Source of the DNA: an uncultured Eubacteriales bacterium
GTDB lineage: Bacteria > Bacillota > Clostridia > Oscillospirales > Oscillospiraceae
Assembly (NCBI GenBank): GCA_900545925.1
Contig: URAZ01000037.1
Coordinates: forward strand, 1 to 31,186
DNA length: 31,186 nt
Direction: 5' to 3'
Numbering within the stretch: position 1 is the first letter of the stretch; each line of letters opens with the position of its first letter. A program made the translations under genes and the position numbers. Below the pieces are notes generated by a model. That model saw only the letters and a program-made list of their open reading frames with translations, was not told the origin of the DNA and did not search any database. Shown piece after piece: positions 13,967 to 23,271 of this stretch.

Positions 13967-16900
13967 TCAGAACAGGGTCAGCTGGCTGGTGAGCGGGAGA
14001 TCGCCGAAGGCACCGGCGGATTGCAGCTGGTCGATGAGCGTCTTGGATACCTTCGGGCAGGCGTCTGCGAATTCCTCGACGGACAAAAACTCCCGTCCCT
14101 CGCGGGCATTCATAAGGTCCCATGCCGCCGTTTCGCCAAGACCGGCCACGGCCACGAACGGCGGACGCAGCTGCCCGTCCTCGATCTGAAATTTTGTTGC
14201 GTGGGAATGATAAATATCGATCGGTGCGAACGTAAATCCGCGCAGATAGAACTCATAGCAGACCTCAAGCGTGGTGAACAGATCGTCGTCCTTGGCGCTG
14301 GAATCCTCGTCCTCCTTGATCTCCTGCAGCTTTTTTTTGACAAGTTCGATGCCGTGGCACATCATGCCCTCGTCGAAGCCGCCTTTCTGGCTGCGGCGGT
14401 AGAAATAGGCCGCGTAAAACGCAAGCGGCTGGTGCACCTTGAACCACGCGATGCGGAAAGCCATCATGACATACGCTGTTGCGTGGGCCTTCGGGAAGAG
14501 ATATTTGATCTTTTTGCAAGACCCGATGTACCACTCCGGCACGCCTGCGGCCTTCATTTCCTCCTCCGCGCCGTCGGGCAGACCTCTGCCCTTTCGGACA
14601 GCCTCCATGATCTTGAACGAGCGCTTTTCCGGCATGCCGCATTTGATGAGATAGAGCATGATATCGTCGCGGCAGCCGATGGCGTCGTTGACGGAGGCAG
14701 TCTTGGACAAAATCAGATCGCGCGCGTTGCCCAGCCACACGTCCGTGCCATGGGAGAAGCCGGACAGCCGGATGAGCGTATCGAATTTCGTCGGCTGCGT
14801 CTCCTGCAGCATCCCGCGCGTGAAGCCCGTGCCGAATTCCGGGATAGCGACGGAACCGACCGGCCCCAGAATGGGGTCGTTTTCATAGCCCAGCACCTTG
14901 CTGGACGTGAAAATGGACATGGTGTCCTGATCATCGAGCGGAATTTTCTGCGCGTCAACGCCGGTCATGTCCTCGAGCATGCGGATCATGGTCGGGTCAT
15001 CGTGGCCCAGCATATCGAGCTTCAGGAGGTTTTCCTCCATGGAGTGATATTCAAAATGCGTCGTGATCCACTCAGAGTCCTTGTCGTCCGCCGGGTGCTG
15101 CACGGGGCAGAAGTCCCAAATCTCGTTCTCCTGCGGAATGACGACGAGGCCGCCGGGGTGCTGGCCGGTCGTGCGCTTGACGTTGACACAGCCGAGCGCC
15201 AGCCGGTTCTCCTCCGCCTTGGGGACGGTCTTGTTCCGCTCCGACAGGTACTTTTTTGCGTAGCCGTAGGCCGTTTTCTCTGCAACAGTGCCGATCGTGC
15301 CCGCGCGGAAGACGTGCGTCTTGCCGAACATCTGCACACAGTAGGCGTGCGCCTTGGCCTGATATTCGCCGGAGAAGTTGAGATCGATATCCGGAACTTT
15401 ATCGCCGCCGAAGCCGAGGAAGGTTTCAAACGGGATATTGAACCCGTCCTTGTCAAGCTTCGCGCCGCACTTCGGACATACGGCATCTGGCAGGTCCGCG
15501 CCGCAGGCGCAGTCAGCCGGAACATCGAACGTGGTAAACTTGCACTGCGGGCAGCGGTAGTGCGGCGGATAGGAATTGACCTCCGTAATGCCGGACATGA
15601 ACGCCACAATGGACGAGCCGACCGAGCCTCGGGAGCCGACAAGATAGCCGTGCTCCAGCGAGTTCTGCACCAGCTTCTGGGCCGACATGTAGATCACGTC
15701 GTAGTGGCAGGAGATGATATCGTGCATTTCCGTATCAACGCGCTTCTGCACAAGTTCGGGCGGATTTTCGCCGTAAAGCCGGTGAAGCTTTCCGTAGACA
15801 AGGGCTTTCAGGTCTTCAACGGAGTTTTCGATCTTTGGCGCGAACAGATTGTGCGGCACGGGCCGCAGCGTCTCGCACCAGTCAACGATACGGTTCGGGT
15901 TTTCAATGACAACCTCATGCGCCTTTTCCGGGCCGAGATAGGAGAATTCCTCCATCATCTCATCTGTCGTGCGCAGATACAGCGGCAGCGGCCGGTCGGC
16001 ATCGGGCATCTGCTTGGTGGCAAGCAGGATGTGGCGGAAGATTTCGTCCTCCGGGTCAAGGAAGTGCACATCGCCTGTCGCCACGACAGGCTTTCCGAGT
16101 TCCTCGCCGAGCCGGACAATCGTCCGGTTGAAACCGCGCAGTTCTTCCTCGTCCTCGGCAAGCCCCTTGTCGAGCATGAAGCGGTTGTTGCAGATGGGCT
16201 GAATCTCCAAAAAGTCATAGAAGCTTGCGATACGCTTGAGTTCTGCCCAGCTTTTGTGGTTCAGGATTGCCTGAAACAATTCGCCCGCCTCGCAGGCCGA
16301 GCCGATAATCAGGCCCTCACGCCATTGCAGCAGTTCGGACTTCGGCATAATGGGCACGCGCTTGAAGTATTTGAGATTGCCATAGGAAATCAGCCGGTAG
16401 AGATTGCGCAGGCCGATGGAATTTTTGGCAAAGACGATGATATGCCGCGCACGGCGGTCGAGAATTTTGCTGCCGGAGCGCAGCTGCTCCATGCGCGGGT
16501 TGATCTTCTGAAGCGAGTCCAATCCCTGCTCCTGCATCATCTTGAAAAAGCGCATGAGCAGATACCCGCAGGTGATCGCGTCGTCGGAGGCGCGGTGATG
16601 GTTGAAATCCGGCAGACTCAGTGCATCGGCGACAATATTCAGCTTATACTTGCCGAGTTCCGGCATCAGATTCTGTGCCAGAATGAGCGTATCGACATAG
16701 GTCGGATGGAATGGCAAGCCCAGTCTTTCGCACGCCGCCGTCACGAAGCCGATATCAAAGTCCGCGTTGTGCGCGCACAGGGGGCGGCTGCCGACGTATT
16801 CCAGGAATTTCGGCAGTGCCTCGGAAATATCCGGCTGCCCGGTGAGCATCTGGTCGTTGATGCCTGTCAGATCGACGATCTTCGGCTGCAAGGGCCGGTG

Positions 16901-18280
16901 CGGGTCAACGAAGGTCTGGAACGTGCTGAGAACCTCGTTTCCCTTCATGATGGCCGCGCCGATCTCGATGATCGTGTCATGAAGCGAGGACAGGCCGGTC
17001 GTTTCCAGGTCGAACGCGACGTATTCCTCGTCAAAGGAAAAGTCCCCGTCCCCGTGGACGGCAATGCGGTCATCGACGTCGTTGACGTAGTAGCCCTCGC
17101 AGCCGTAGAGAATTTTGATGTTCTGGTCTGTTCCCGCGACCTTGGCTTTGGAGGCAGCCTTCATCGCGTCCGGGAACGACTGTGCGCCGCCGTGATCGGT
17201 GATGGCGATGGCGCGGTGGCCCCAGCTGGCTGCACGCTTGACGGCGGCTCCGGTATCGGTCAGCGCATCCATGGAGGACATAGTCGTATGCAGGTGCAGT
17301 TCGACGCGCTTTTCAGGGTAAGTATCGCGGCGCTTGGGCGCCTCGATCTTTTCCATGGCGTTCGGCTGAAGCACCATTTCATTGTCATACCGGTCAAAAC
17401 TCATCTTGCCCTGTACGCGCAGCCACATGCCGGGCTGAACGTTGTCGATGATGGGCTTGGCCTTTGCGGCCTCCATAAACTGATTGACACGGACGGAACT
17501 GGTATAGTCCGTCATATCAAAGCAGACGACCCACGCGCCGCGCTTTTTCAGTTCCCGGTGCTGCACGGCGAAGACCTTGCCCTCGACGATCACGCGGAAC
17601 ATGTCGAGATTCAGTTCCTCCATCCGGACGGGCTTGCCTGCGAACGGGCGGCCGTAGAACAGCGCACCCGTAGGCTCTGCCGGTGCGGCCGAGCCTGCGC
17701 CGGAGGACTTTGCGCCGCTCTGCGGTGCGCTGGCCGTAATTGCAGGCGCATTTTTGAGCGCCTCGGCGCGGATACGCGCCGTCTCCTCAAACAGTGCCCG
17801 GCCCTCTAAATTGCTGTGCGCTTCGACCTCAATTTTTTTGGAAACACCAAAGCGGTCGCGCAGGAACTGCTCGGCCTTTTTTGCGTTCTGTAAAATATTA
17901 TCCTTGCCATTGGCCTTGAGTCGGATGATCACAGCTTCGTCCGTGACCTCATAGCCCGCACCGGCCAAAATGGCAGCCGAGGGCGAGAAAGCGCGGATGA
18001 ATACCTGCGCCAGATCGCGGAAATCCATATTGGGCAATTCCGAGGCCGGATACCGCACGAAAAGTTCCAGCTTCTTCAGTCCGTATTGCTTTTCTACGGC
18101 CTGACAGAGCGACTGAAGCTGCTTTTCTGCAAGATAGTGCTCCGCCTGTGCGTCCAGACGGATGGTTCGTGTTTCCCGGTCAAGTTCTGCGTGGACGACG
18201 GCAAGGCGCTCCAGCGCCTCCGCCAGATCCTCCGGCAGCGCAAAGCCCGGAAACAGCGCGGGGAAATATACTTCATTCAT
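13967..18280 (-). CDS. polC: DNA polymerase III alpha subunit, Gram-positive PolC type
   Basis: A 1437-aa replicative polymerase with built-in proofreading. Domains in order: N-terminal region, an OB-fold (about 220-305), and a PHP domain opening with VELHLHTTMSSMDAL near 326. The PHP domain is split by a DEDDh 3'-5' exonuclease beginning near 423 (AFDLETTGLSSLHDT). A four-cysteine zinc motif follows near 913 (CPQC...CACG...CPKCG). The polymerase active site is near 965 (PDIDLNFSGEYQ), with GQHPGG further on. Length matches Firmicutes PolC. The start is ATG 18280, before which CAGGAAC serves as a weak ribosome site; the in-frame extension to 18394 would run through the intergenic repeat. It is the last gene of the pyrH-to-polC operon. 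Confidence 0.97.
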   Translation of the reverse strand: MNEVYFPALFPGFALPEDLAEALERLAVVHAELDRETRTIRLDAQAEHYLAEKQLQSLCQAVEKQYGLKKLELFVRYPASELPNMDFRDLAQVFIRAFSPSAAILAGAGYEVTDEAVIIRLKANGKDNILQNAKKAEQFLRDRFGVSKKIEVEAHSNLEGRALFEETARIRAEALKNAPAITASAPQSGAKSSGAGSAAPAEPTGALFYGRPFAGKPVRMEELNLDMFRVIVEGKVFAVQHRELKKRGAWVVCFDMTDYTSSVRVNQFMEAAKAKPIIDNVQPGMWLRVQGKMSFDRYDNEMVLQPNAMEKIEAPKRRDTYPEKRVELHLHTTMSSMDALTDTGAAVKRAASWGHRAIAITDHGGAQSFPDAMKAASKAKVAGTDQNIKILYGCEGYYVNDVDDRIAVHGDGDFSFDEEYVAFDLETTGLSSLHDTIIEIGAAIMKGNEVLSTFQTFVDPHRPLQPKIVDLTGINDQMLTGQPDISEALPKFLEYVGSRPLCAHNADFDIGFVTAACERLGLPFHPTYVDTLILAQNLMPELGKYKLNIVADALSLPDFNHHRASDDAITCGYLLMRFFKMMQEQGLDSLQKINPRMEQLRSGSKILDRRARHIIVFAKNSIGLRNLYRLISYGNLKYFKRVPIMPKSELLQWREGLIIGSACEAGELFQAILNHKSWAELKRIASFYDFLEIQPICNNRFMLDKGLAEDEEELRGFNRTIVRLGEELGKPVVATGDVHFLDPEDEIFRHILLATKQMPDADRPLPLYLRTTDEMMEEFSYLGPEKAHEVVIENPNRIVDWCETLRPVPHNLFAPKIENSVEDLKALVYGKLHRLYGENPPELVQKRVDTEMHDIISCHYDVIYMSAQKLVQNSLEHGYLVGSRGSVGSSIVAFMSGITEVNSYPPHYRCPQCKFTTFDVPADCACGADLPDAVCPKCGAKLDKDGFNIPFETFLGFGGDKVPDIDLNFSGEYQAKAHAYCVQMFGKTHVFRAGTIGTVAEKTAYGYAKKYLSERNKTVPKAEENRLALGCVNVKRTTGQHPGGLVVIPQENEIWDFCPVQHPADDKDSEWITTHFEYHSMEENLLKLDMLGHDDPTMIRMLEDMTGVDAQKIPLDDQDTMSIFTSSKVLGYENDPILGPVGSVAIPEFGTGFTRGMLQETQPTKFDTLIRLSGFSHGTDVWLGNARDLILSKTASVNDAIGCRDDIMLYLIKCGMPEKRSFKIMEAVRKGRGLPDGAEEEMKAAGVPEWYIGSCKKIKYLFPKAHATAYVMMAFRIAWFKVHQPLAFYAAYFYRRSQKGGFDEGMMCHGIELVKKKLQEIKEDEDSSAKDDDLFTTLEVCYEFYLRGFTFAPIDIYHSHATKFQIEDGQLRPPFVAVAGLGETAAWDLMNAREGREFLSVEEFADACPKVSKTLIDQLQSAGAFGDLPLTSQLTLF

Positions 18281-18290
18281 GGGCTTGTTC

Positions 18291-18392
18291 CTGTGTAGGG
18301 GCCGATGCCCACATCGGCCCCTGCAGAATGCACGGATTTTTACGAAACGCTGCGGCGAATTTGCCGCAGTGGGCCGATGTGGGCATCGGCCC
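18291..18392. repeat. intergenic hairpin repeat pair between ispG and polC
   Basis: Two hairpins of identical size lie here: GGGCCGAT-N6-ATCGGCCC at 18299-18320 and at 18371-18392. Their loops are complementary (GCCCAC versus GTGGGC), so the second is the exact reverse complement of the first. The two could also pair as one 22-bp stem. Between them is CTGCGGC-N6-GCCGCAG (18350-18369). The first copy has the flank TGTAGGGG and the tail TGCAGAATGCACGG..TTTTTAC, shared with the repeat near frr. Confidence 0.8.
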
Positions 18393-18400
18393 ATGCAGAA

Positions 18401-19450
18401 TTACAGCTGCTCTATGTATTCTAGCAGTGCGGGCAGCAGTTCGTCATACGGAAGCTTTTTCAGCTGCTTCCCCCGGACGAACAGAATGCCGCAGCCGTCG
18501 CCGCCGGCGATGCCGACGTCGGCCTCCCGCGCTTCGCCCGGGCCGTTGACCACGCAGCCCATGACGGCGACCGTGATGGGCTTTTGGCAGTCGGACAGCG
18601 CCTGCTCAACCTCGTTTGCCAGCCGGATGAGATCAATGCGCGTCCGCCCGCAGGTGGGGCAGGCGATGATGTTGACGCCGTCCCTGCGCAGCCCGGCGGC
18701 CTTCAGAATGTCCTTCGCCGTCAGCACCTCCTGCACCGGGTCGGCGGTCAGCGATACGCGCATCGTATCGCCGATGCCCTGACACAGAAGGGCGCCGATG
18801 CCCATAGCGGATTTGATGGTGCCCATGCGCTCGGTGCCCGTTTCGGTTACGCCGACGTGCAGCGGATAGTCCGAACGCTCGGAAAACAGCCGGTACGCCT
18901 CGATCATCAGCGGGACGGAACTGGATTTCATCGATACGCAGATATCGTGAAAGCCGTATTTCTCCAGCAGCGCAATATGTCCGAACGCGCTTTCCACCAG
19001 CGCCTCCGGCGTGGGGTGGCCGTATTTTTCCAGAAGACGCGGTTCCAGACTGCCGCCGTTCACGCCGATGCGAATGGGAATGTTCCGCGCGCCGCAGGCC
19101 TCGACCACGGCCCGCACCCGCTCTTCCCCGCCGATGTTGCCGGGGTTGATGCGGATCTTGGCCGCGCCGTTTTCCGCCGCGCGGATGGCAAGACGGTAAT
19201 CAAAGTGGATATCCGCGACCAACGGCAGCGGGGACGCAGCGCAGATGGCTCCGAACGTCTCTGCCGCCTCCATATCCGGCACAGCCAGCCGCGCAATCTC
19301 GCACCCTGCGGCAGCCAGCGCGCGAATCTGTGCAAGGCAGGCTTCCACGTCGGTCGTCCTCGTATTCAGCATCGACTGGATGGACACCGGCGCGCCGTCA
19401 CCCACCGGCACAGAGCCGACCATGATTCTTCTTGTGAGTTTTCGCTCCAT
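18401..19450 (-). CDS. ispG: 4-hydroxy-3-methylbut-2-en-1-yl diphosphate synthase (flavodoxin/ferredoxin)
   Basis: A 349-aa enzyme of the MEP isoprenoid pathway. It converts methylerythritol cyclodiphosphate to HMBPP using a [4Fe-4S] cluster. The cluster ligands have the canonical spacing: CPTC (C-x2-C), then 31 residues, then the Cys of MGCVVNGPGE, then six residues to the Glu ligand. The N-terminal TIM barrel has MVGSVPVG, SIQSM and ADIHFDYRLA, and RINPGNIGG follows. It starts two bases after the rseP stop, with only a poor ribosome site, so it is probably translationally coupled. dxr, from the same pathway, is one gene upstream. Confidence 0.96.
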   Translation of the reverse strand: MERKLTRRIMVGSVPVGDGAPVSIQSMLNTRTTDVEACLAQIRALAAAGCEIARLAVPDMEAAETFGAICAASPLPLVADIHFDYRLAIRAAENGAAKIRINPGNIGGEERVRAVVEACGARNIPIRIGVNGGSLEPRLLEKYGHPTPEALVESAFGHIALLEKYGFHDICVSMKSSSVPLMIEAYRLFSERSDYPLHVGVTETGTERMGTIKSAMGIGALLCQGIGDTMRVSLTADPVQEVLTAKDILKAAGLRRDGVNIIACPTCGRTRIDLIRLANEVEQALSDCQKPITVAVMGCVVNGPGEAREADVGIAGGDGCGILFVRGKQLKKLPYDELLPALLEYIEQL

Positions 19451-19452
19451 TT

Positions 19453-20508
19453 TTATCGCACCAGCTTCCAGATATCCTTAAATGTGATAAACGCCATGAA
19501 GGCCAGCAGCAGGATCATGCCTGCCGCGTGGATATAGCCTTCAAATTTCGAGGGGATTTTCTTCTTTGTAATTGCCGTAAACACCGTGTTCACCAGAAGC
19601 AAAAATGCGCGTCCGCCGTCGAGCGCAGGAAGCGGCAGCATGTTCATGACAGCCAGATTGATTGCGATGAATGCGCCGAGATACAGCACGTTCAGAATGC
19701 CGTCCGCCGTCGTCGCGGCGCTCTGCCCCGTCTGCGCAATGGCCGACACGACACCGACCGGCCCGGACATGTCATTGACCGACACAAGGCCCGACACCAG
19801 ATCGCCGAGACTCATCCACACGAGCCGCGCAAAATCCAGCGCGGTATACCATGTGTTTTTGAGCACCGTTCCGACGGTTTTTTCCTCATAGCCGAAATAC
19901 AAGCCGTATTTCAGCTGCTGTTCGCCGTCAACTTCATAAAGTTGCTGCTTCATTTCAAAATCGTTCAGCTTGACGAGTTCCCCGTCCCGCTTGACGACAA
20001 GATCGAATTTCCCCGTCTTATTCCGGGCCAGAAGCGTGCCGACGTCGGAGTAGATATACACGCGCCGTCCGTCGATCTTGTAAAGTTCATCGCCAACCTG
20101 AAGCCCCTGTTCGGACTCCAGCGGGCAGCCGTCAAAGAAACCGGAGATTTTCGCCGTTGAGAAACCCGCGACGCAGGAATAGATCATAGCCAGCACGACA
20201 AGGCCTGTCAGGAAGTTCATGAACGAGCCTGCTGCCAGAATGATCAGCCGTTTCCACCAGACCTTGGACGTGAACGCTCTGGGATTGTCGGATTCTTCAT
20301 CCTCGCCCTCCATTGCGCAGTAGCCGCCCACGGGGATGCAGCGCAGCGCATAGAGCGTCTCGCCCTTTTGCTTTTTGACGATTGCCGGGCCCATGCAGAT
20401 GGAAAACTCGTTCACCTGCACGTCCAGCGCTTTGGCCGTCAGAAAATGGCCCAGTTCGTGGATGAAGATCAGAAAGCCAAAAATGAGGATTGCAAAGAGA
20501 ATATACAT
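19453..20508 (-). CDS. rseP: RIP zinc metalloprotease, site-2 protease (RseP/RasP)
   Basis: A 351-aa membrane protease that cuts transmembrane substrates such as anti-sigma factors and leftover signal peptides. The zinc site HELGH is at residues 18-22 in the first membrane helix. A single PDZ domain lies near 125-165 (SEQGLQVGDELYKIDG). The third zinc ligand is in LPLPALDGGRAF near 305. Helices at the C-terminus complete the fold. It lies 10 bases after dxr and 2 bases before ispG, the usual position in Firmicutes. The single PDZ and the length are typical of RasP. Confidence 0.95.
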   Translation of the reverse strand: MYILFAILIFGFLIFIHELGHFLTAKALDVQVNEFSICMGPAIVKKQKGETLYALRCIPVGGYCAMEGEDEESDNPRAFTSKVWWKRLIILAAGSFMNFLTGLVVLAMIYSCVAGFSTAKISGFFDGCPLESEQGLQVGDELYKIDGRRVYIYSDVGTLLARNKTGKFDLVVKRDGELVKLNDFEMKQQLYEVDGEQQLKYGLYFGYEEKTVGTVLKNTWYTALDFARLVWMSLGDLVSGLVSVNDMSGPVGVVSAIAQTGQSAATTADGILNVLYLGAFIAINLAVMNMLPLPALDGGRAFLLLVNTVFTAITKKKIPSKFEGYIHAAGMILLLAFMAFITFKDIWKLVR

Positions 20509-20518
20509 GAAATCACCT

Positions 20519-21667
20519 TTATTTCAAAAACCGCTCACGGGTATGGATGCGGGCGAGGCGGTCGGCCTCAAAAATATCGGCAAGCGACGGCTCCTGTACA
20601 ACCGGCAGGCGCAGCGCGGCCTCGACCGCGTCCGCGATGTCGTAAAATCCGATTTTGTCCTGCAAAAACAGGCCGACAGCCTCTTCGTTGGCCGCGTTCA
20701 GGGCTGTGCAGGCCGTGCCGCCAAGCTGCGCCGCCTGCTTTGCAAGCACGAAGCACGGAAACGCCGTCTCATCGATCGCGTCAAACGTCAGCGGTCCGCA
20801 GGTCAAAAGATCGAGCGCCGGGGCCGGATTGTGCGCCCGGTTCGGATACGTCATGGCAAGACCGATGGGAATGCGCATATCCGGCACGCCCAACTGCGCC
20901 AGCACGGCTCCATCGACAAATTCCACAAGGGAATGCACAACCGACTGCCGGTGAATGACAGCCTCGACCTTCAAAAGCGGCAGATCATACAGCCGCATGG
21001 CCTCGATGATCTCCAGCCCCTTGTTCATGAGCGTTGCACAGTCAACCGTGATTTTCGCGCCCATTTTCCAGTTCGGATGGCGCAGCGCGTCTGATTTTGT
21101 CATACAGACCAACTCTTCCCGCGTCTTTCCGAAGAACGGCCCGCCGGAGCAGGTTAAAATCAGGCGTTTGACCTCGGCTCTGTCCCGGCAGCCCATGAGG
21201 CACTGGAAAATGGCCGAGTGCTCGGAATCGACGGGGATGATCTCCGCACCGGATTCCCACGCGGCAGCCTGCATGATCTGCCCTGCGCAGACCATCGTCT
21301 CTTTATTGGCAAGGGCAATGCGCTTTTTTTCGTGAATCGCCGTCAGCGTGGGCCGCAGCGCGGCAAAGCCGCACACGGCCACAACGACTGTATCGGCCTC
21401 CGGCAGAGCCGCCGCCTCGCACAGCGCCTCCGCGCCCGCGAGCACCCTTATATTCATATCCGCCAGACGGACTTTTAATTCCTCCGCGGCGGCTTCGTCC
21501 GTCAGAACGGCCAGTTCCGGCCGGTATTGGCGGCACTGCGCTTCCAATAACTCCACATTGCGCTCCGCCGTCAGCGCAGCGACGCGCAATCCCAATTCAT
21601 CCGCGACAGACAGCGTCTGCCGCCCGATCGAGCCGGTCGAGCCTAAAATCGTGATCGTCTTTGTCAT
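20519..21667 (-). CDS. dxr: 1-deoxy-D-xylulose-5-phosphate reductoisomerase
   Basis: A 382-aa cytoplasmic enzyme for the committed MEP-pathway step, turning DXP into MEP with NADPH and a divalent metal. Visible motifs are the NADPH loop GSTGSIGRQTL, LANKETMV, the metal-binding PVDSEHSAIFQCL, GGPF, and the flexible loop HPNWKMGAKITVDCATLMNKGLE with HRQSVVHSLVEF. Length is normal. Its ATG overlaps the cdsA stop by four bases, so the two are translationally coupled. With uppS and ispG it makes this operon a supply line for undecaprenyl phosphate. Confidence 0.96.
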   Translation of the reverse strand: MTKTITILGSTGSIGRQTLSVADELGLRVAALTAERNVELLEAQCRQYRPELAVLTDEAAAEELKVRLADMNIRVLAGAEALCEAAALPEADTVVVAVCGFAALRPTLTAIHEKKRIALANKETMVCAGQIMQAAAWESGAEIIPVDSEHSAIFQCLMGCRDRAEVKRLILTCSGGPFFGKTREELVCMTKSDALRHPNWKMGAKITVDCATLMNKGLEIIEAMRLYDLPLLKVEAVIHRQSVVHSLVEFVDGAVLAQLGVPDMRIPIGLAMTYPNRAHNPAPALDLLTCGPLTFDAIDETAFPCFVLAKQAAQLGGTACTALNAANEEAVGLFLQDKIGFYDIADAVEAALRLPVVQEPSLADIFEADRLARIHTRERFLK

Positions 21668-22476
21668 ACCAGCTTCTCCAGCAAAAACAGCATCGCGTAC
21701 ACGACAGGCGCGAGGAACAGCGTCGAATCAAACCGGTCGAGCACGCCGCCGTGGGTCAGGAAAATGTGGCTGTAGTCCTTGATCCCAGCCTCGCGCTTAA
21801 TGAGGCTCATGGACAGATCGCCCAGCTGGCCGAAGAGATTGGCGGCGATGCCGATCACGGCCAGATACCACAGCGGCAGCTCCATCTGCCAGAGCCATTT
21901 GGAGACAAGCCCCAGCAGCACCATGCCGAGCGCGCTGCCCACCGGCCCGGCAAGAAAGCCCGCCCACGTCTTATTGGGACTCACATGCGGGGCGAATTTT
22001 TTATGGCCGAAGGCCATGCCGCCGAGCATGGAAAAGCTGTCGCCGATAAACGCGATCACAAACGGCATGAGCACGAACGCAGGGGAAACATTGCGCAGCA
22101 GGCCGATGCAGCTGTACATCGCCGGGAACAGGAAGCCCGCCACGACGCAGACCGCGATGTCCGCAAACGGAATGGCGGTTTCCTTCCCATGCGTGCTGAC
22201 GGCCATGTAAAACAGGAACATCACATAGAAAAACGCGTAGATCAGCGTCGCCGTGATCGCCGTTCCGAATACGATGGCCAGCACGACGAGCGCCGCGCAC
22301 AAAATCGTCGGCACATAGAGAAGCTTCGGCTGCCTGCACGCCGTATGCAGCAGTTCCCACGCGGCTGCGCCCGCGATGGCCGCCGTCAGGATTGCTGTTG
22401 CGATAGGCGGCAGGAGCACGAGAACTACAATGAGAAGCGGCACGCCGACGGCGGCAACGAGAAGTCTTTGTTTCAT
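21664..22476 (-). CDS. cdsA: phosphatidate cytidylyltransferase
   Basis: A 270-aa membrane enzyme making CDP-diacylglycerol from phosphatidate and CTP for phospholipid synthesis. About eight hydrophobic segments precede the C-terminal signature SLIKREAGIKD...HGGVLDRFDS. The usual signature reads PGHGG; here it is LTHGG, a change in the two residues before the histidine. That may be a clade variant, as the catalytic Lys, Asp and Arg-Asp residues remain. It overlaps uppS and dxr by four bases on each side. Confidence 0.93.
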   Translation of the reverse strand: MKQRLLVAAVGVPLLIVVLVLLPPIATAILTAAIAGAAAWELLHTACRQPKLLYVPTILCAALVVLAIVFGTAITATLIYAFFYVMFLFYMAVSTHGKETAIPFADIAVCVVAGFLFPAMYSCIGLLRNVSPAFVLMPFVIAFIGDSFSMLGGMAFGHKKFAPHVSPNKTWAGFLAGPVGSALGMVLLGLVSKWLWQMELPLWYLAVIGIAANLFGQLGDLSMSLIKREAGIKDYSHIFLTHGGVLDRFDSTLFLAPVVYAMLFLLEKLV

Positions 22477-23186
22477 TTGCGGCCTCCAAACCGGCGCTCG
22501 CGCTTCTGATATGACGCGATTGCCTTGTCGAGTTCAGGTTCGTCAAAATCGGGCCAGAGCACATCCGTGAAATAATACTCGGCATACGCCGACTGCCAGA
22601 GCAGGAAGTTCGACGTGCGGATCTCGCCCGAGGGCCGGATGATGAGTTCCGGGTCGGGGATGCCGTCGGTGTAGAGATAGTGCGCGAAATCCGCCTCTGT
22701 TAATTCCTCCGGCTTTTTTACGCCATTCACGCAGTCGGCGGCAAAGCGCCGCGCGGCGTGGACAATCTCGTCCCGGCCGCCGTAGTTCATGCAGATATTG
22801 GCCTGAAAGCCCTGATAGTGCGTGGAAATTTCGTCTGTGCGGGCAATGAGCGCGCGCAGCGTGGGGGAAATCGGCCCGAGTTCGCCGAGGATTTTCAGCC
22901 GGATATGGTCGCGTTCCATCTCGTCGATGGCTTCGTGCAGATACTTTTCAAACAGCGCCATAATCGCCTGCACCTCGTCTGCCGAACGTTTCCAGTTTTC
23001 CGTGGAAAACGCGTAGACTGTCAGATACTCGACACCGAGATTCTTGCAGTAGGTCGCAATGCGGCGGAACGTCTCCGCGCCTGCCGCGTGGCCCATTTTG
23101 CGCGGCAGCCCGCGCTTTTTTGCCCAGCGTCCGTTGCCGTCCATGATGATGGCGATATGCCGCGGGAGCGTGTTGTTGTATTCCAT
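22473..23186 (-). CDS. uppS: isoprenyl transferase (undecaprenyl diphosphate synthase)
   Basis: A 237-aa cis-prenyltransferase that extends farnesyl diphosphate to the C55 lipid carrier for peptidoglycan. The catalytic HIAIIMDGNGRWAKKRG opening contains the Mg-binding Asp. GHAAG, YAFSTENWKRS and RPSGEIRTSNFLLWQSAYAE follow as expected. Length is typical. A terminator-like hairpin and a repeat lie between frr and this gene, so it may have a promoter of its own that I could not identify. GAAAGG precedes the ATG. Confidence 0.96.
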   Translation of the reverse strand: MEYNNTLPRHIAIIMDGNGRWAKKRGLPRKMGHAAGAETFRRIATYCKNLGVEYLTVYAFSTENWKRSADEVQAIMALFEKYLHEAIDEMERDHIRLKILGELGPISPTLRALIARTDEISTHYQGFQANICMNYGGRDEIVHAARRFAADCVNGVKKPEELTEADFAHYLYTDGIPDPELIIRPSGEIRTSNFLLWQSAYAEYYFTDVLWPDFDEPELDKAIASYQKRERRFGGRK

Positions 23187-23205
23187 GATAAAAGCCTTTC
23201 ACGAC

Positions 23206-23229
23206 AAAAGCCGCCGTCCGGCGGCTTTT
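23206..23229 (-). terminator. terminator-like hairpin just upstream of uppS
   Basis: A 10-bp perfect stem (AAAAGCCGCC at 23206-23215 with 23220-23229) has a 4-base loop. The leftward arm ends in TTTT. It lies only 20 bases before the uppS ATG, so it either ends the pyrH-frr transcript or acts in the uppS leader. Confidence 0.6.
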
Positions 23230-23271
23230 AAGAGGTTCTGGGGAGATTGCATTTAATTGAATGCGAACAGG

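Noticed and set aside
14021..17809. A 1262-codon open frame on the plus strand opposite polC
   Set aside because: It is the complement of a GC-rich gene with strong third-position bias. It lacks recognisable domains, is full of His/Asp/Arg/Val typical of antisense frames, and polC is certain.
18584..19537. A 317-codon plus-strand frame opposite ispG
   Set aside because: Antisense shadow of ispG, whose iron-sulfur ligands have exact spacing.
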